The notes: a model not told the origin generated them from the letters alone. Positions 9,400 through 17,855 are shown, counted from the stretch's first letter. The stretch: DNA of 64,000 bases from Deinococcus koreensis (GCF_002901445.1 NZ_PPPD01000002.1:372001-436000); one strand, 5' to 3'. Translations and numbers: made by a program.

Positions 9400-10533
9400 A
9401 TGCTGGACGTGGCTGTGGTGGGCGGCGGGCCGGTCGGGCTGTACCTGGGGCTGCTGCTGACCCGCGCGGGCCTGCGCGCGCAGGTGCTCGAACAGCGCCC
9501 GGCGATCAGCCCGCACTCGCGCGCCGTCGGGCTGCATCCGCCCGCGCTGGAGGCCTTCGACGAGCTCGGGCTGGGGAGCGAGATGGTCGCGGCCGGGGTG
9601 CCGATCCGCCGGGGCGTGGTGCGCGGCCCCTCCGGGCTGCTGGGCGAATTGAGCTTCGAGGGCGTCTCGGCGCGGCATCCCTACGTGCTGGCCCTGCCGC
9701 AGCGCGAGACCGAGACGATCCTGGAGGCCCACCTGAACGCCGCCCACGGGGACGCGCTGCGCCGCGGCGTGCGCGTGCTAGAGGTGCGGGACGGCGGCCC
9801 CCACGTCTGCCTGCAGGTACAGGACGGGGAGGCGGCCCCGCGGGAGCTCCGCGCCCGCTTTGTCGTGGGCACCGACGGGCGGCGCAGCCTGATCCGCGAG
9901 GCGGCCGGGCTCTCTTTCCCGGGCGGCCCCTACCCCATGACCTACCTGATGGGCGACTTTCCCGACACGACCGCCTACGGGGCGAGCGCCGCGATTACCC
10001 TCAGCGCGGGCGGCGTGGTCGAGTCCTTCCCGCTGCCGGGCGGCCGGCGCCGCTGGGTGGCCCAGACGCCGGCCCTCAGGAAAGGCGCCGCGCCCCACGA
10101 GCTGACGGCCCTGCTCGCGGCCCGCACCGGCCTGCATGTCCCGGCCGGGGACTGCACCATGCTCAGCGCTTTCGAGGTCAGGCGCCACCTCGCGCCGCGC
10201 TTCAGATCAGGCCGCGTGCTGCTGGCCGGCGACGCCGCGCACGAGGTCAGCCCGATCGGCGGGCAGGGCATGAACCTGGGCTGGCTGGACGCCCGCGACC
10301 TGGCGCCGCGTCTGGTCAGGGCGCTGGCCGGCGACTCGGCCCCCCTCGCGGAGTACGGCCCCGCCCGGCGCCACTCGGCGTGGCAGGCGGCGCGGCAGGC
10401 CGAGCTGAACATGTGGCTGGGCCGCCCGCTGGCGGGGATTGAGGGAACCCTGCGCGCGACCCTGCTGCGCGCCCTGCTGGCCGGCTCCGCCCGCGCGGCG
10501 CTGGCCCAGGCGTTCACCATGCGCGGGCTGTAA
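9400..10533 (+). CDS. FAD-dependent monooxygenase (PHBH/UbiH type)
   Basis: Flavin hydroxylase, about 377 aa. The N-terminal GxGxxG dinucleotide fold is DVAVVGGGPVGLYLG; the DG motif is FVVGTDGRRSLIREAAG; the second FAD motif is GRVLLAGDAAHEVSPIGGQG. It would hydroxylate or oxidise an aromatic ring to a quinone, probably that made by the upstream PKS. I prefer the ATG at 9400 (four bases after the methyltransferase stop, with GGGA just before); an ATG at 9385 would overlap the methyltransferase by 11 nt and add five residues. Confidence 0.9.
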   Translation: MLDVAVVGGGPVGLYLGLLLTRAGLRAQVLEQRPAISPHSRAVGLHPPALEAFDELGLGSEMVAAGVPIRRGVVRGPSGLLGELSFEGVSARHPYVLALPQRETETILEAHLNAAHGDALRRGVRVLEVRDGGPHVCLQVQDGEAAPRELRARFVVGTDGRRSLIREAAGLSFPGGPYPMTYLMGDFPDTTAYGASAAITLSAGGVVESFPLPGGRRRWVAQTPALRKGAAPHELTALLAARTGLHVPAGDCTMLSAFEVRRHLAPRFRSGRVLLAGDAAHEVSPIGGQGMNLGWLDARDLAPRLVRALAGDSAPLAEYGPARRHSAWQAARQAELNMWLGRPLAGIEGTLRATLLRALLAGSARAALAQAFTMRGL

Positions 10534-10664
10534 GCCCAGGGGCACGCGGGGAACTTCAGTTTCTCGGCCAGGCCCCCGCGGACGCCGGACTTGCCATGAT
10601 GTGCTGTGAAGTTCCGGCTCCCGAAGTCCAAGGCGCTCCAGCCCCGCCCGGGTGGGCTGCCGTA

Positions 10665-11963
10665 ATGGCCCGTCTCCTGATCGCCTCGCAGCCCATCGCC
10701 GGGCACCTGTACCCGCTGCTGCCGATTGCCGGGGAACTCGTCCGGCGCGGCCACGAGGTGCGCTGGTACACGGGCCGCAAGTACGCCGCGCGGGTGCGGG
10801 ACACCGGCGCCCGTTTCGAGCCCTTCACGCTGGCCCGCGACTTCGACGATGCGGCCTTCGGGGCCGCCTTTCCCGGCCGGGACGCCCGGTCGGGACTCCG
10901 GCAGGTGCAGTTCGACATCCGCCACATCTTCGTGGGCGGCATCGAGGACGGTCTGCGCGATCTGCAGGCGCTGGCGCGCGAGTGGCCCTGGGACGTGACC
11001 CTGGCCGATCAGACGCTGAACGCGGCGCTGCTCCTGGAGGAGCTGGGCGGGCCGCCCTGCGCGCTGCTGGGGGTGCTGCCGCTGGGCATCCACAGCCGGG
11101 ACGCGGCCCCCTTCGGGCTGGGGCTGGCGCCGCGCGGCGGGCGGCTGGGCCGGGCCCGTAACCGGGCGCTGCGCTGGGCCACCCAGGCGGTCGTGTTCGG
11201 CGACTCCAGCCGCGAGGTCGGCGCCCTCTACCGCCGCCTGGGGCTGCCCGCCCGGCCCTTCGAGCCGCCCACCGCCCCCAGCCTGATGCTGCAGGCCACC
11301 GCCCGCGCCTTCGAGTACCCGCTGAGCGACCATCCGCCGCAGCTGCATTTCATCGGGCCGCTGATCCCGCCCACGCCGCCGGGCCTGATCCTGCCGGACT
11401 GGTGGGGCGACGTGACCGGCGCCCACCGCCCGGTGGTCGTGGTCACGCAGGGCACGCTCGCCACCGATCCGCGTGACCTGATCCTGCCGGCCATCCGCGG
11501 CCTGGCGGGCGAGGAGGTGCTGGTCGTGGCGGCCGGGGTGCGCGACCCGGCCCTGCTGGGCGCCCTGCCCGCCGACGCCCGCACGGCGCCCTTCGTACCC
11601 TTCTCCGCCCTGCTGCCGCACGCCCGCGTGTATGTCAGCAACGGGGGGTACGGCGGGGTTCAGCAGGCGCTGCTGCACGACCTGCCGGTGGCCGTGGCGG
11701 GCACCACCGAGGACAAGTCGGAGGTGGCGCGCCGGGTCGAGGTGGCTGGGGTGGGCCTGCGCCTGGGCACCCGCTCGCCGCGCCCGGAGCAGGTGCGCGC
11801 GGCCGTGCTCAGGCTGCTGAACGACCCCGCGCCCCGCCTGAACGCCGCCCGCCTGGGCGCGGCCCTGCGCGCCCACAATGCGCCGCGCGAGGCCGCCGAC
11901 CTGCTGGAGGTGCTGCTCCGCACGGGGGGGCCGGTGCTGACTTCACCGGGGGGGGCGGGCTAA
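10665..11963 (+). CDS. GT1/MGT-like glycosyltransferase
   Basis: GT-B fold nucleotide-sugar glycosyltransferase, about 432 aa. The N-terminus RLLIASQPIAGHLYPLLPIA carries the acceptor-domain catalytic His in GHLYP, and the C-terminal donor site is YVSNGGYGGVQQALLHDLPV with TTEDKSE. These are the features of UDP-glycosyltransferases acting on small lipophilic molecules (flavonoids, macrolides, carotenoids). An ATG at 10596 would add 23 residues unrelated to the family, so I start at 10665. It follows the PKS trio on the same strand after 131 nt and meets a CrtO-like gene head-on, which suggests glycosylation, then acylation, of a lipid-like product; that link is inference. Confidence 0.88.
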   Translation: MARLLIASQPIAGHLYPLLPIAGELVRRGHEVRWYTGRKYAARVRDTGARFEPFTLARDFDDAAFGAAFPGRDARSGLRQVQFDIRHIFVGGIEDGLRDLQALAREWPWDVTLADQTLNAALLLEELGGPPCALLGVLPLGIHSRDAAPFGLGLAPRGGRLGRARNRALRWATQAVVFGDSSREVGALYRRLGLPARPFEPPTAPSLMLQATARAFEYPLSDHPPQLHFIGPLIPPTPPGLILPDWWGDVTGAHRPVVVVTQGTLATDPRDLILPAIRGLAGEEVLVVAAGVRDPALLGALPADARTAPFVPFSALLPHARVYVSNGGYGGVQQALLHDLPVAVAGTTEDKSEVARRVEVAGVGLRLGTRSPRPEQVRAAVLRLLNDPAPRLNAARLGAALRAHNAPREAADLLEVLLRTGGPVLTSPGGAG

Positions 11964-12499
11964 CTGGTGGGTCGCCTGAGCCGCCCCAGCCGCGCCCGCA
12001 GCGTGCGCTGCAGCATGACCGGATAGGCGTGCAGCAGCGCGGTCACGGCCAGGTGCCAGCCGGCCGTGCCCCAGGCCCGCCTCGCCACCGCCCCGGCCGC
12101 CACCCCCAGCCCCAGGGCGCCCAGCAGCAGATGGTTCGTCTCCGCCTCGCGGGTGGCGCGCTCGTAGCGGAGCAGTGAGGCGCGGGTACCGTCGAAGCCC
12201 AGGGCGCCCTGCCGGAAGCGCTCCCAGCCGACCGCGCGCAGCAGGCGGCGGTAGGGGTACACGCCCAGCCGCTGGTACAGGGGCGCCTCCCAGGGCCTGA
12301 CCCGGAACCAGCGCCCACGCAGCTCCGGCTCCAGCGCCGGCAGGGCGTCCACCGCCCAGCGCATCAGCGGGGCGTGCAGGGCCACCGCGAACAGCGGCCC
12401 CCGGAACGCCGTGAGCCGTCCAGTCAGGCCCGCCACGCCCAGCGCGCCGGCTAGGCCCGCGGCCAGCCGCCGGCTCACCTGTGGGGACGGCCGCTTCAT
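11960..12499 (-). CDS. CrtO-like membrane protein (glycosyl-4,4'-diaponeurosporenoate acyltransferase type)
   Basis: Small membrane protein of 179 aa that I compare by eye with staphylococcal CrtO, the acyltransferase finishing staphyloxanthin. Shared features are an N-terminal span, then [10 protein letters not shown], a central E-T-N-H segment (REAETNHLL), and the closing pattern [14 protein letters not shown], which parallels the VPIIIVQRYNRPRL ending of CrtO. Deinococcus members of this family are usually annotated as hypothetical. The gene is convergent with the glycosyltransferase and overlaps its stop by four bases. A TATGCT box 8 nt before the ATG suggests a leaderless mRNA. Confidence 0.7.
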   Translation of the reverse strand: MKRPSPQVSRRLAAGLAGALGVAGLTGRLTAFRGPLFAVALHAPLMRWAVDALPALEPELRGRWFRVRPWEAPLYQRLGVYPYRRLLRAVGWERFRQGALGFDGTRASLLRYERATREAETNHLLLGALGLGVAAGAVARRAWGTAGWHLAVTALLHAYPVMLQRTLRARLGRLRRPTS

Positions 12500-12507
12500 C
12501 GGCTCCG

Positions 12508-12513
12508 AGCATA
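12508..12513 (-). promoter_or_regulatory. -10 box TATGCT of CrtO-like gene
   Basis: Reading on the minus strand, TATGCT ends 8 nt before the ATG at 12499. The opposite-facing -10 box of the ABC permease lies 31 nt away, so the two promoters are back to back. Confidence 0.55.
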
Positions 12514-12543
12514 GCCCGCACGGTCGGACTCAGCTTGAGGCTC

Positions 12544-12549
12544 TACCCT
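12544..12549 (+). promoter_or_regulatory. -10 box TACCCT upstream of mini-ORF and ABC permease
   Basis: TACCCT followed by 6 nt and an ATG at 12556. That ATG opens a five-codon frame, not the permease frame. Confidence 0.5.
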
Positions 12550-12555
12550 GCGGGG

Positions 12556-12573
12556 ATGAAGGCACGGCTTTGA
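12556..12573 (+). other. five-codon leaderless mini-ORF overlapping the permease start
   Basis: ATG AAG GCA CGG CTT TGA (MKARL). Its stop overlaps the TTG at 12570 as TTGA, the usual geometry of translational coupling. It may let a leaderless ribosome reinitiate on a TTG that has no ribosome site of its own. Alternatively it marks a small frameshift near the true N-terminus. Confidence 0.45.
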
Positions 12574-13727
12574 CCGCCCCCGACCTCCTGCGGCTGGCCT
12601 GGCGAGGGCTGAGCCGCCGGCCGGCCCGCTCGCTACTCACCGCGCTGGGGCTGGCGGTCGCGCTGGGGGGCATGGTGGTTTTCCTGTCGCTGGGCGAGGG
12701 GCTGCGGCAGGTCTTCACGCAGCAGTTCCGCTCGGTCGGGCCGGACGTGCAGGTGTCGCTGGACGGCACCTCGCGCGGGCTACTGCCGCCCCCGACGCTG
12801 GACGAGGCCAGCGTGCAGGCCGTCCGGGCTCTGGCGCTAAAGCTGGGCGCCACGCAGGTCACGCCCGTGGTCACCCTGATCCGTCAGTCGCTCGATCCGG
12901 CGCAGAGCGCGGTGTTCTACGGGGTGCCGGCGGTTCAGGGCATCGGGGCGCTGTTCACCGGCGTGCAGGCCGGACAGGGGCGCCTGCTCGCGGCCGCCGA
13001 CGAGGGCCGGGCGGTGGCGGTGCTGGGCGCGCGGGCCGCGCGGAACGCGGGCGTGGGGGTCGGCGGCCGGGTGGACGTCCTGGGCACGCCCGTGCGGGTG
13101 GTGGGGGTGCTGGCGGCCGGCCAGGGCCTGACCGACACCTTCACCTTCCTGCCGCTGGGCACCCTGCAGCGGGCCGGGCACGTGCCCGGCCGGGTCTCGC
13201 TGGTGGCCCTGACCCTGCGCGACCCGGCCCAGGCGCCGGCGGTCGCGGCCCGCCTCGGGGCCCAGCTCCGGCTGGACGCCCAGACGCGCGGCGACGTGCT
13301 GGCCCTGGTGGGGCGGGTGCTGCGGATCACGGACGTCGCGCGCTTCGGGCTCTCGCTGGTGGCGCTGATCGTGGGCGGGCTGGCGGTGGCGAACACGGTC
13401 GCCATGGGCGTCTTCGAGCGGGTGCGCGAATTCGGCACGCTGCGGGCCATCGGGGCCCGGCCGGCGTTCGTGAGCTCCCTGGTGCTCGTGGAAAGCCTGC
13501 TGCTCTCGGGGCTGGCCGGCGTCGTCGGCCTGCTCGCGGGGTGGGCCGGGATTGCAGGGATCAACGTCTACACGCGCGGCCTGGCGGGCATCGACGCCGC
13601 CGCGCTGACCGGCCGACTGGCGCTGCTGGCGCTGGGCGTGGGCGTGGTCATGGGCCTGCTCGCCGCCCTGATCCCCGCGCGGCTGGCAGGCCGGCTGCCC
13701 ATCACGGAAGCGCTGGGGCGCCTGTAG
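12570..13727 (+). CDS. MacB/FtsX-like ABC transporter permease
   Basis: Membrane component of a type VII (MacB-type) ABC system, about 385 aa. A first span ([20 protein letters not shown]) is followed by an extracytoplasmic MacB core domain (about residues 50-255) and an FtsX domain with three C-terminal spans and the signature [15 protein letters not shown]. No in-frame ATG precedes the first span; TTG at 12570 is the best start. The partner ATPase is not adjacent, which is unusual because MacB-type permeases normally sit beside one. Function could be lipoprotein, peptide or stress-signal handling; not determined. Confidence 0.85.
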   Translation: MTAPDLLRLAWRGLSRRPARSLLTALGLAVALGGMVVFLSLGEGLRQVFTQQFRSVGPDVQVSLDGTSRGLLPPPTLDEASVQAVRALALKLGATQVTPVVTLIRQSLDPAQSAVFYGVPAVQGIGALFTGVQAGQGRLLAAADEGRAVAVLGARAARNAGVGVGGRVDVLGTPVRVVGVLAAGQGLTDTFTFLPLGTLQRAGHVPGRVSLVALTLRDPAQAPAVAARLGAQLRLDAQTRGDVLALVGRVLRITDVARFGLSLVALIVGGLAVANTVAMGVFERVREFGTLRAIGARPAFVSSLVLVESLLLSGLAGVVGLLAGWAGIAGINVYTRGLAGIDAAALTGRLALLALGVGVVMGLLAALIPARLAGRLPITEALGRL

Positions 13728-13791
13728 CCCCCGCGGGTGGTGGTCAGGGTCTGGACAGGACATCGCCCCCGGCTCCGGTGACAATGAAGCC

Positions 13792-14454
13792 ATGACGACT
13801 CCCGGCGACATCCCCGACCCCCCGCCCGCCCTGTCCCTCAACCTGGATGATCTGGTGGCCCGCGCGAGGGCCCTGATCGTGCCCGGCCAGCGGCGGATCC
13901 TGGGCATCACGGGCGCGCCGGCCGCCGGAAAATCGACCGTCTGCGCCGCGCTGGCCGCCGCGCTGGGCGAGGACGCCGCGGTAGTGCCGATGGACGGCTT
14001 CCACCTGGCCAACGGGGAACTCGTGCGCCTGGGCCGCCGGGATCGCAAGGGCGCGCCGGACACCTTCGACGCGGGCGGGTACGCCGCCCTGCTGGACAGG
14101 GTGCGCCAGGAGCGCGAGAGCACCGTCTACGCGCCGCTGTTCGACCGCTCGCTGGAGGAGTCCATCGGCAGCGCGGTTCCGGTCTTCGCCCACACGCCGC
14201 TGATCATCACGGAGGGCAACTACCTGCTGCTGGACGGCGAGGCGTGGCGCCGGGCGCGGGCCGCCATCGACGTGGTGTGGTACCTCGACCTTCCGGACGA
14301 GGTGCGCGTCGCCCGGCTCGTGCGCCGGCACGAATCTCACGGCCGATCCCGGGACGAGGCCGTGGCGTGGGCGCAGCAGGTCGACCAGCGCAACGCCGAG
14401 CTGATCGCCGGAACCCGGAACCGCGCCGACCTGATCGTGCAGGTGGGGTCGTAG
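13792..14454 (+). CDS. P-loop nucleoside/sugar kinase family protein (uridine kinase/PanK-like)
   Basis: Small-molecule kinase of 220 aa. Walker A is GITGAPAAGKST; VVPMDGFHLANGEL is the substrate-binding DGFH segment seen in the uridine kinase/pantothenate kinase-like group; FDAGGYAALLDRV and ITEGNYLLL follow; and the lid region has RLVRRHESHGRSRDEAVAW. The combination matches the 'nucleoside/nucleotide kinase' relatives often found near sugar catabolism genes, some of which phosphorylate fructose or other sugars. The substrate is not evident here. A GACAAT box ends 6 nt before the ATG. Confidence 0.8.
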   Translation: MTTPGDIPDPPPALSLNLDDLVARARALIVPGQRRILGITGAPAAGKSTVCAALAAALGEDAAVVPMDGFHLANGELVRLGRRDRKGAPDTFDAGGYAALLDRVRQERESTVYAPLFDRSLEESIGSAVPVFAHTPLIITEGNYLLLDGEAWRRARAAIDVVWYLDLPDEVRVARLVRRHESHGRSRDEAVAWAQQVDQRNAELIAGTRNRADLIVQVGS

Positions 14455-14505
14455 CCCACGGGGGGCGCGGGCCGCCTTTCGATCCCGTCATCCGGTCAAG
14501 TCACC

Positions 14506-14511
14506 TACACT
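14506..14511 (+). promoter_or_regulatory. -10 box TACACT of copper-handling genes
   Basis: TACACT followed by 7 nt and a GTG start at 14519; leaderless pattern. Probably drives the DUF2946-YcnI-CopC-CopD run. Confidence 0.55.
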
Positions 14512-14518
14512 CAAGACC

Positions 14519-14917
14519 GTGAAGCGGACGACCCGGGCCACCCCGCAGCGCTGGCTGCTGGCGGCGCTGTGCCTGCTCGCGTCCCTCGCGTTCACGCTCC
14601 GGACGGCCCGGCCCGTCGGTGCCGTGGGGCCGTGGATGTCCCAGAGGGTAGAAGTTGACCACCCCGCAGCCCACCACGCGCCCGGTCAGCCCCCGGCCGT
14701 TCAGGGCGACCGGCCGGAGCCGGCGGGGCACCACGCGGCCCACTGCCCGTTCTGCTCCACGGCGGCCTTCGCGCTCGCGCCGCCGGGCACACCACATCTG
14801 CCCAGTCGCCTGGACGCCACGACCAGTCCCCAGCGGCCCCGTGCTCAGGTCAGCCGCACGCTGCCGGGGCCGGCCGATGCCCGGGCACCGCCCACCCGTG
14901 CCTGGCCGCTGTCGTAG
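14519..14917 (+). CDS. DUF2946-like exported protein
   Basis: Small exported protein of 132 aa with a twin-basic, hydrophobic N-terminus (MKRTTRATPQRW then LLAALCLLASLAF) and the central motif HHAAHCPFCSTAAF, the His/Cys signature of DUF2946 proteins, which lie next to copper genes. The His and Cys pairs suggest metal binding. The GTG start is fixed by the -10 box 7 nt upstream. The C-terminal third is Pro/Arg-rich and probably disordered. It leads the copper run by 117 nt. Confidence 0.7.
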   Translation: MKRTTRATPQRWLLAALCLLASLAFTLRTARPVGAVGPWMSQRVEVDHPAAHHAPGQPPAVQGDRPEPAGHHAAHCPFCSTAAFALAPPGTPHLPSRLDATTSPQRPRAQVSRTLPGPADARAPPTRAWPLS

Positions 14918-15034
14918 CGCCAGACCCTCCGCCGTCCCACTGCCGAGACCACTTCCGTGAGGGGGAGCGGCGTCCCCGCGCAGTGGTGCCCGCGGGTTGC
15001 CTGGCCCACCCTTCCTCCAGCCTTCGAGGTCGAC

Positions 15035-15487
15035 ATGAACGTCTTTCGTGCCCTGCTGTCCTTGTCCCTGGCCGCCCTGCTGCCCGTCGCCGCCGCCCAC
15101 GCCACTGTCCGCACGGAGGCGGGCCTGACCGAGAGCAAGGTCGGCGCGAGCGAGACCTACCGCCTGAACGTACCCACCGAGAAGGAAGTCGCGACCACCC
15201 AGATCCGCCTGATGGTTCCGGCCGGCGTGACGCTCAGCCGCTTTCAGGTCACCCCCGGCTTTACCCGCACCGTCACCAGGAACACGGCTGGCCTGGTCAC
15301 CGAGGTCATCTGGACGGGCACCGTCGCCCCGATGGAATACGCCCGATTCTTCTTCCAGGCGAGGAACCCGGAGGTGGCCGGCGAGCTGGTCTGGAAGATC
15401 TATCAGACCTACAGCGATGGCTCCGTGGTGGCCTGGGACGACACTGACCCTGCCAAGGGGCCGGCCAGCAAGACGACCGTGAAATAA
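15035..15487 (+). CDS. YcnI-like (DUF1775) copper-binding protein
   Basis: Exported protein of 150 aa: signal peptide [20 protein letters not shown] ends at AHA, leaving a mature N-terminal His (His-Ala-Thr) as in YcnI, where this histidine helps bind Cu(II). The conserved core [33 protein letters not shown] and [12 protein letters not shown] follows. Usual YcnI proteins have a C-terminal membrane anchor; this one ends after the domain. Start chosen for GAGGT 6 nt upstream and the signal peptide. It precedes CopC by 59 nt. Confidence 0.9.
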   Translation: MNVFRALLSLSLAALLPVAAAHATVRTEAGLTESKVGASETYRLNVPTEKEVATTQIRLMVPAGVTLSRFQVTPGFTRTVTRNTAGLVTEVIWTGTVAPMEYARFFFQARNPEVAGELVWKIYQTYSDGSVVAWDDTDPAKGPASKTTVK

Positions 15488-15546
15488 AGCCTGTCGGCGG
15501 TGGGCTGCCGCCCTGAGCCACCCCTCTTGTCTCCGGAGGTTTGCCC

Positions 15547-15945
15547 ATGAAACACCTGATCGTTCTGCTGCTGCTCGGCGCCCTGTCCGGCGCGCTCGCC
15601 CACACCGAGGTCACGGTGCTCGCGCCCCTGGCCGGCGCGGCCGTGGCTGCCCCCGCCGCCGTGAGCCTGCGCTTCAGCGAACCGGTCAACCTGCGCTTTT
15701 CCATGTTCCGGGTGATGAAACTACCCGCCGGCCAGACCCCCGAGGCCGCCGCGAAGGCAGCGCTGGCCCTGAAGGCCGGTGCCCCGCAGCTCCTGACCCT
15801 TGGAACCGTCCCCAGGGGCATGGCGGCGCAGCTCCGCCTCCCCGTCAAGCCCCGGCTGGCACCGGGCGCGTATCTGATCGCCTGGTCCGTGCTCTCGGAC
15901 GACGGCCATCCGGTGGTCGGCCATCAGGTCTTCCAGGTCAGATGA
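15547..15945 (+). CDS. CopC-domain copper resistance protein
   Basis: Exported copper chaperone, 132 aa. The signal peptide (MKHLIVLLLLGALSGALA) is cut before His, giving the N-terminal copper-ligand histidine of CopC; the second ligand region is the C-terminal SDDGHPVVGHQVFQV. VSLRFSEPVNLRFSMFRV is the family's central strand pair. Ribosome site GGAGG 7 nt before the ATG. It would carry Cu(II) to or from the CopD membrane protein encoded next. Confidence 0.92.
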   Translation: MKHLIVLLLLGALSGALAHTEVTVLAPLAGAAVAAPAAVSLRFSEPVNLRFSMFRVMKLPAGQTPEAAAKAALALKAGAPQLLTLGTVPRGMAAQLRLPVKPRLAPGAYLIAWSVLSDDGHPVVGHQVFQVR

Positions 15946-15999
15946 GGCGGGGGCCAGATGGGCGGGTTCAGATGAGCAGGGCGACGTGAGCGCGGCGAC

Positions 16000-16803
16000 G
16001 TGACCACCCTGATGCTCGCCCGAGCCCTGCTCTACCTGGGGCTGGTGCTGCTTCTGGGCGGGGTCTTCGCCCGCCGCCGGCTCACCCCGGCCCATCCGGG
16101 CGGGCGGGTGCTGGCCGGGGGGCTGGCGCTGCTGGGCCTGGGCGTGGGGCTGAGCGTGTGGAGCACCCTGTCTGCCCTGGGCTTCACGGCGCCCGCCGAC
16201 GCGCTGGAGTACCTCACCCAGACCACCTCCGGTTGGGCCCTGGTCGTCGTGCTGATCGGCGCCGCGCTGATGCTCTCGGCCGAACTCACGGCCTCGTCCG
16301 CGGCGGTGCTGCTGGTGGCCGCCGGAATCACGCTCTGGGGACTGGCGGGCGCGGGCCACGGCAGCGCCCATGGGCCGGGCGTCCGCCTGCTGCACGCCGT
16401 CCACGCGGGCGCCATGACCGTCTGGCTGGGCGGGGTGCTGGCCCTCGCGACCCTGCCCAGCGCGGACGCCCGCCACGCGGCGCGCTTCACGCCCATCGCC
16501 ACGGCCTGCGTCCTGACCCTGGGCTTCACCGGCATGGTCGCCACCCTGGAGCACGCCGGCCGGCTGTGGGGCGTGTGGGACAGCGGATACGGCCGGGTGC
16601 TGATGGTCAAGCTTGCGCTGGTGGCGCTGGCCCTGGTCTCGGCGCTGCTCACCCGCCGGGCCTTCGCGCGGGCCGCGCCGGTTCGCCGGGTGCTGGCGCT
16701 GGAAGTCGCCCTGCTGATCGCGGTGCTGGGCGCCACCGCTACCCTGGCCGGCACGCCGCCCCCGGCCGAGGGCCAGATGCCGATGGAGATGGACGGGCAC
16801 TGA
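16000..16803 (+). CDS. CopD family membrane protein
   Basis: Copper-transport membrane protein of 267 aa with about eight predicted spans. The CopD domain is recognised by HGPGVRLLHAVHAGAMTVWLGG and the following RFTPIATACVLTLGFTGMV, where conserved His residues in the spans are thought to bind copper. The C-terminus is Met/His-rich (MPMEMDGH), a plausible copper ligand. Start GTG at 16000 or ATG at 16012; no clear ribosome site. It ends the copper run. Confidence 0.88.
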   Translation: MTTLMLARALLYLGLVLLLGGVFARRRLTPAHPGGRVLAGGLALLGLGVGLSVWSTLSALGFTAPADALEYLTQTTSGWALVVVLIGAALMLSAELTASSAAVLLVAAGITLWGLAGAGHGSAHGPGVRLLHAVHAGAMTVWLGGVLALATLPSADARHAARFTPIATACVLTLGFTGMVATLEHAGRLWGVWDSGYGRVLMVKLALVALALVSALLTRRAFARAAPVRRVLALEVALLIAVLGATATLAGTPPPAEGQMPMEMDGH

Positions 16804-17155
16804 GAGGGCCAGGCATCGCGGTCAATGGGCACCGAGGAGAGGAACGGCCCACTTCATTCCGGGCCTGTTCCCGCTCCCTCCAGAAGGACTGATCCCGGAC
16901 TCAGACTGGAGGGCCACCGGAGCCCCCATCACGCCTCGCCTGCGCTGAACGGTGTCGAGGTGGCCCGGCGGTCGGAAAACCTCGTGGTGACCGCCGGGCC
17001 GTGGGAACCCCTGTCCACACGATCCTGGATGGCTTCCACAGTCTGGAGATCGCGGGGCCCGGACTGTGCCCTCTACCTCATGTCCGGCCCGCGACGTGAC
17101 TGGCGACGACACGGCGGTCAGGTGCCTGGAGACCCCACCTGCCCCACCGGCGGCG
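16804..17155. other. intergenic stretch without a recognised gene
   Basis: About 350 nt after the CopD gene and before the TetR promoter. Open frames here have low-complexity, non-family translations, and I see no RNA gene or clear terminator. Confidence 0.5.
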
Positions 17156-17184
17156 TTGACAGCGGCCGACCGGCCGACTATGCT
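17156..17184 (+). promoter_or_regulatory. sigma-70-type promoter of TetR-P450 operon
   Basis: TTGACA (17156-17161), a 17-nt spacer and TATGCT (17179-17184). The expected start of transcription, about 17191, coincides with the first base of the operator. Confidence 0.8.
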
Positions 17185-17190
17185 GAATTA

Positions 17191-17228
17191 TGACTGATCA
17201 GTCATTCATTTGATTGATTGATCAGTCA
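17191..17228. promoter_or_regulatory. two tandem TetR operators
   Basis: TGACTGATCAGTCA (17191-17204) is a perfect 14-bp palindrome; a second copy at 17215-17228 differs at one base (TGATTGATCAGTCA). They lie just downstream of the -10 box and before the ribosome site, so a bound repressor would block transcription of its own operon. Confidence 0.8.
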
Positions 17229-17240
17229 CAAGGAGGATCG

Positions 17241-17855
17241 ATGAACGAGAACCTGCAGGCGCAACTGACCGCCACCAAACAGCAGCACATCCTCGACGCC
17301 GCCGCGCGGGTTTTTGCCGAGAAGGGCTTCCACGCCGCGAGCATCAAGGACGTGGCCGCCGCCGCCGGGGTCGCCCACGGCTCGATCTATACCTACTTCG
17401 AGAACAAGGAGGCCCTGCTGCTGGGCCTCTTCGACCTGATGACCACCCGCACTCAGGCAGAGGTCATGCCGCTTCTGCAGGCCGAGTCCGACCCGCGCGC
17501 TTTCCTGCGCGCCGCCGTGTATCACCCGCTGGCCGCCCTCACGGGAGGGCGGGCCGAGCTGTTCCGCATCGTCATCTCCGAGGCCCTGGTCAACCGGGCG
17601 TTTGCCGAGCGGGTGCGGACGCAGCTCCTCGATCCCATGGTGCTCGCCGCCGCCGGCATCCTGGAGCGCACCGTGTTCGCGGGCGCGCTGCCCCCGCCGG
17701 ACATGGCACTGCGCGTGCGGGCCGTGACCAGCCTGATGCTGGGGGCCATCGTGCAGCGCGTGCTGTACGACGACGTGCTGGAAGCGCACTGGGACGACTT
17801 TCCCGACCTGCTGACCGACGTTCTCCTGAGCGGCCTGACTGGAGAACAGACATGA
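17241..17855 (+). CDS. TetR/AcrR-family transcriptional regulator
   Basis: Repressor of 204 aa. The N-terminal helix-turn-helix is ILDAAARVFAEKGFHAASIKDVAAAAGVAHGSIYTYFENKEALL; the C-terminal ligand domain contains REVVISEALVNRAF-like helices (IVISEALVNRAFAERV). AAGGAGG is well placed before the ATG at 17241. It is the first gene of an operon with the P450 (ATGA overlap) and surely autoregulates through the paired palindromes just upstream. The inducer may be the P450 substrate. Confidence 0.92.
   Translation: MNENLQAQLTATKQQHILDAAARVFAEKGFHAASIKDVAAAAGVAHGSIYTYFENKEALLLGLFDLMTTRTQAEVMPLLQAESDPRAFLRAAVYHPLAALTGGRAELFRIVISEALVNRAFAERVRTQLLDPMVLAAAGILERTVFAGALPPPDMALRVRAVTSLMLGAIVQRVLYDDVLEAHWDDFPDLLTDVLLSGLTGEQT

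Noticed and set aside
16825..17193. Open frame between CopD and TetR genes
   Set aside because: No ribosome site, no family resemblance, and it ends inside the TetR promoter region.
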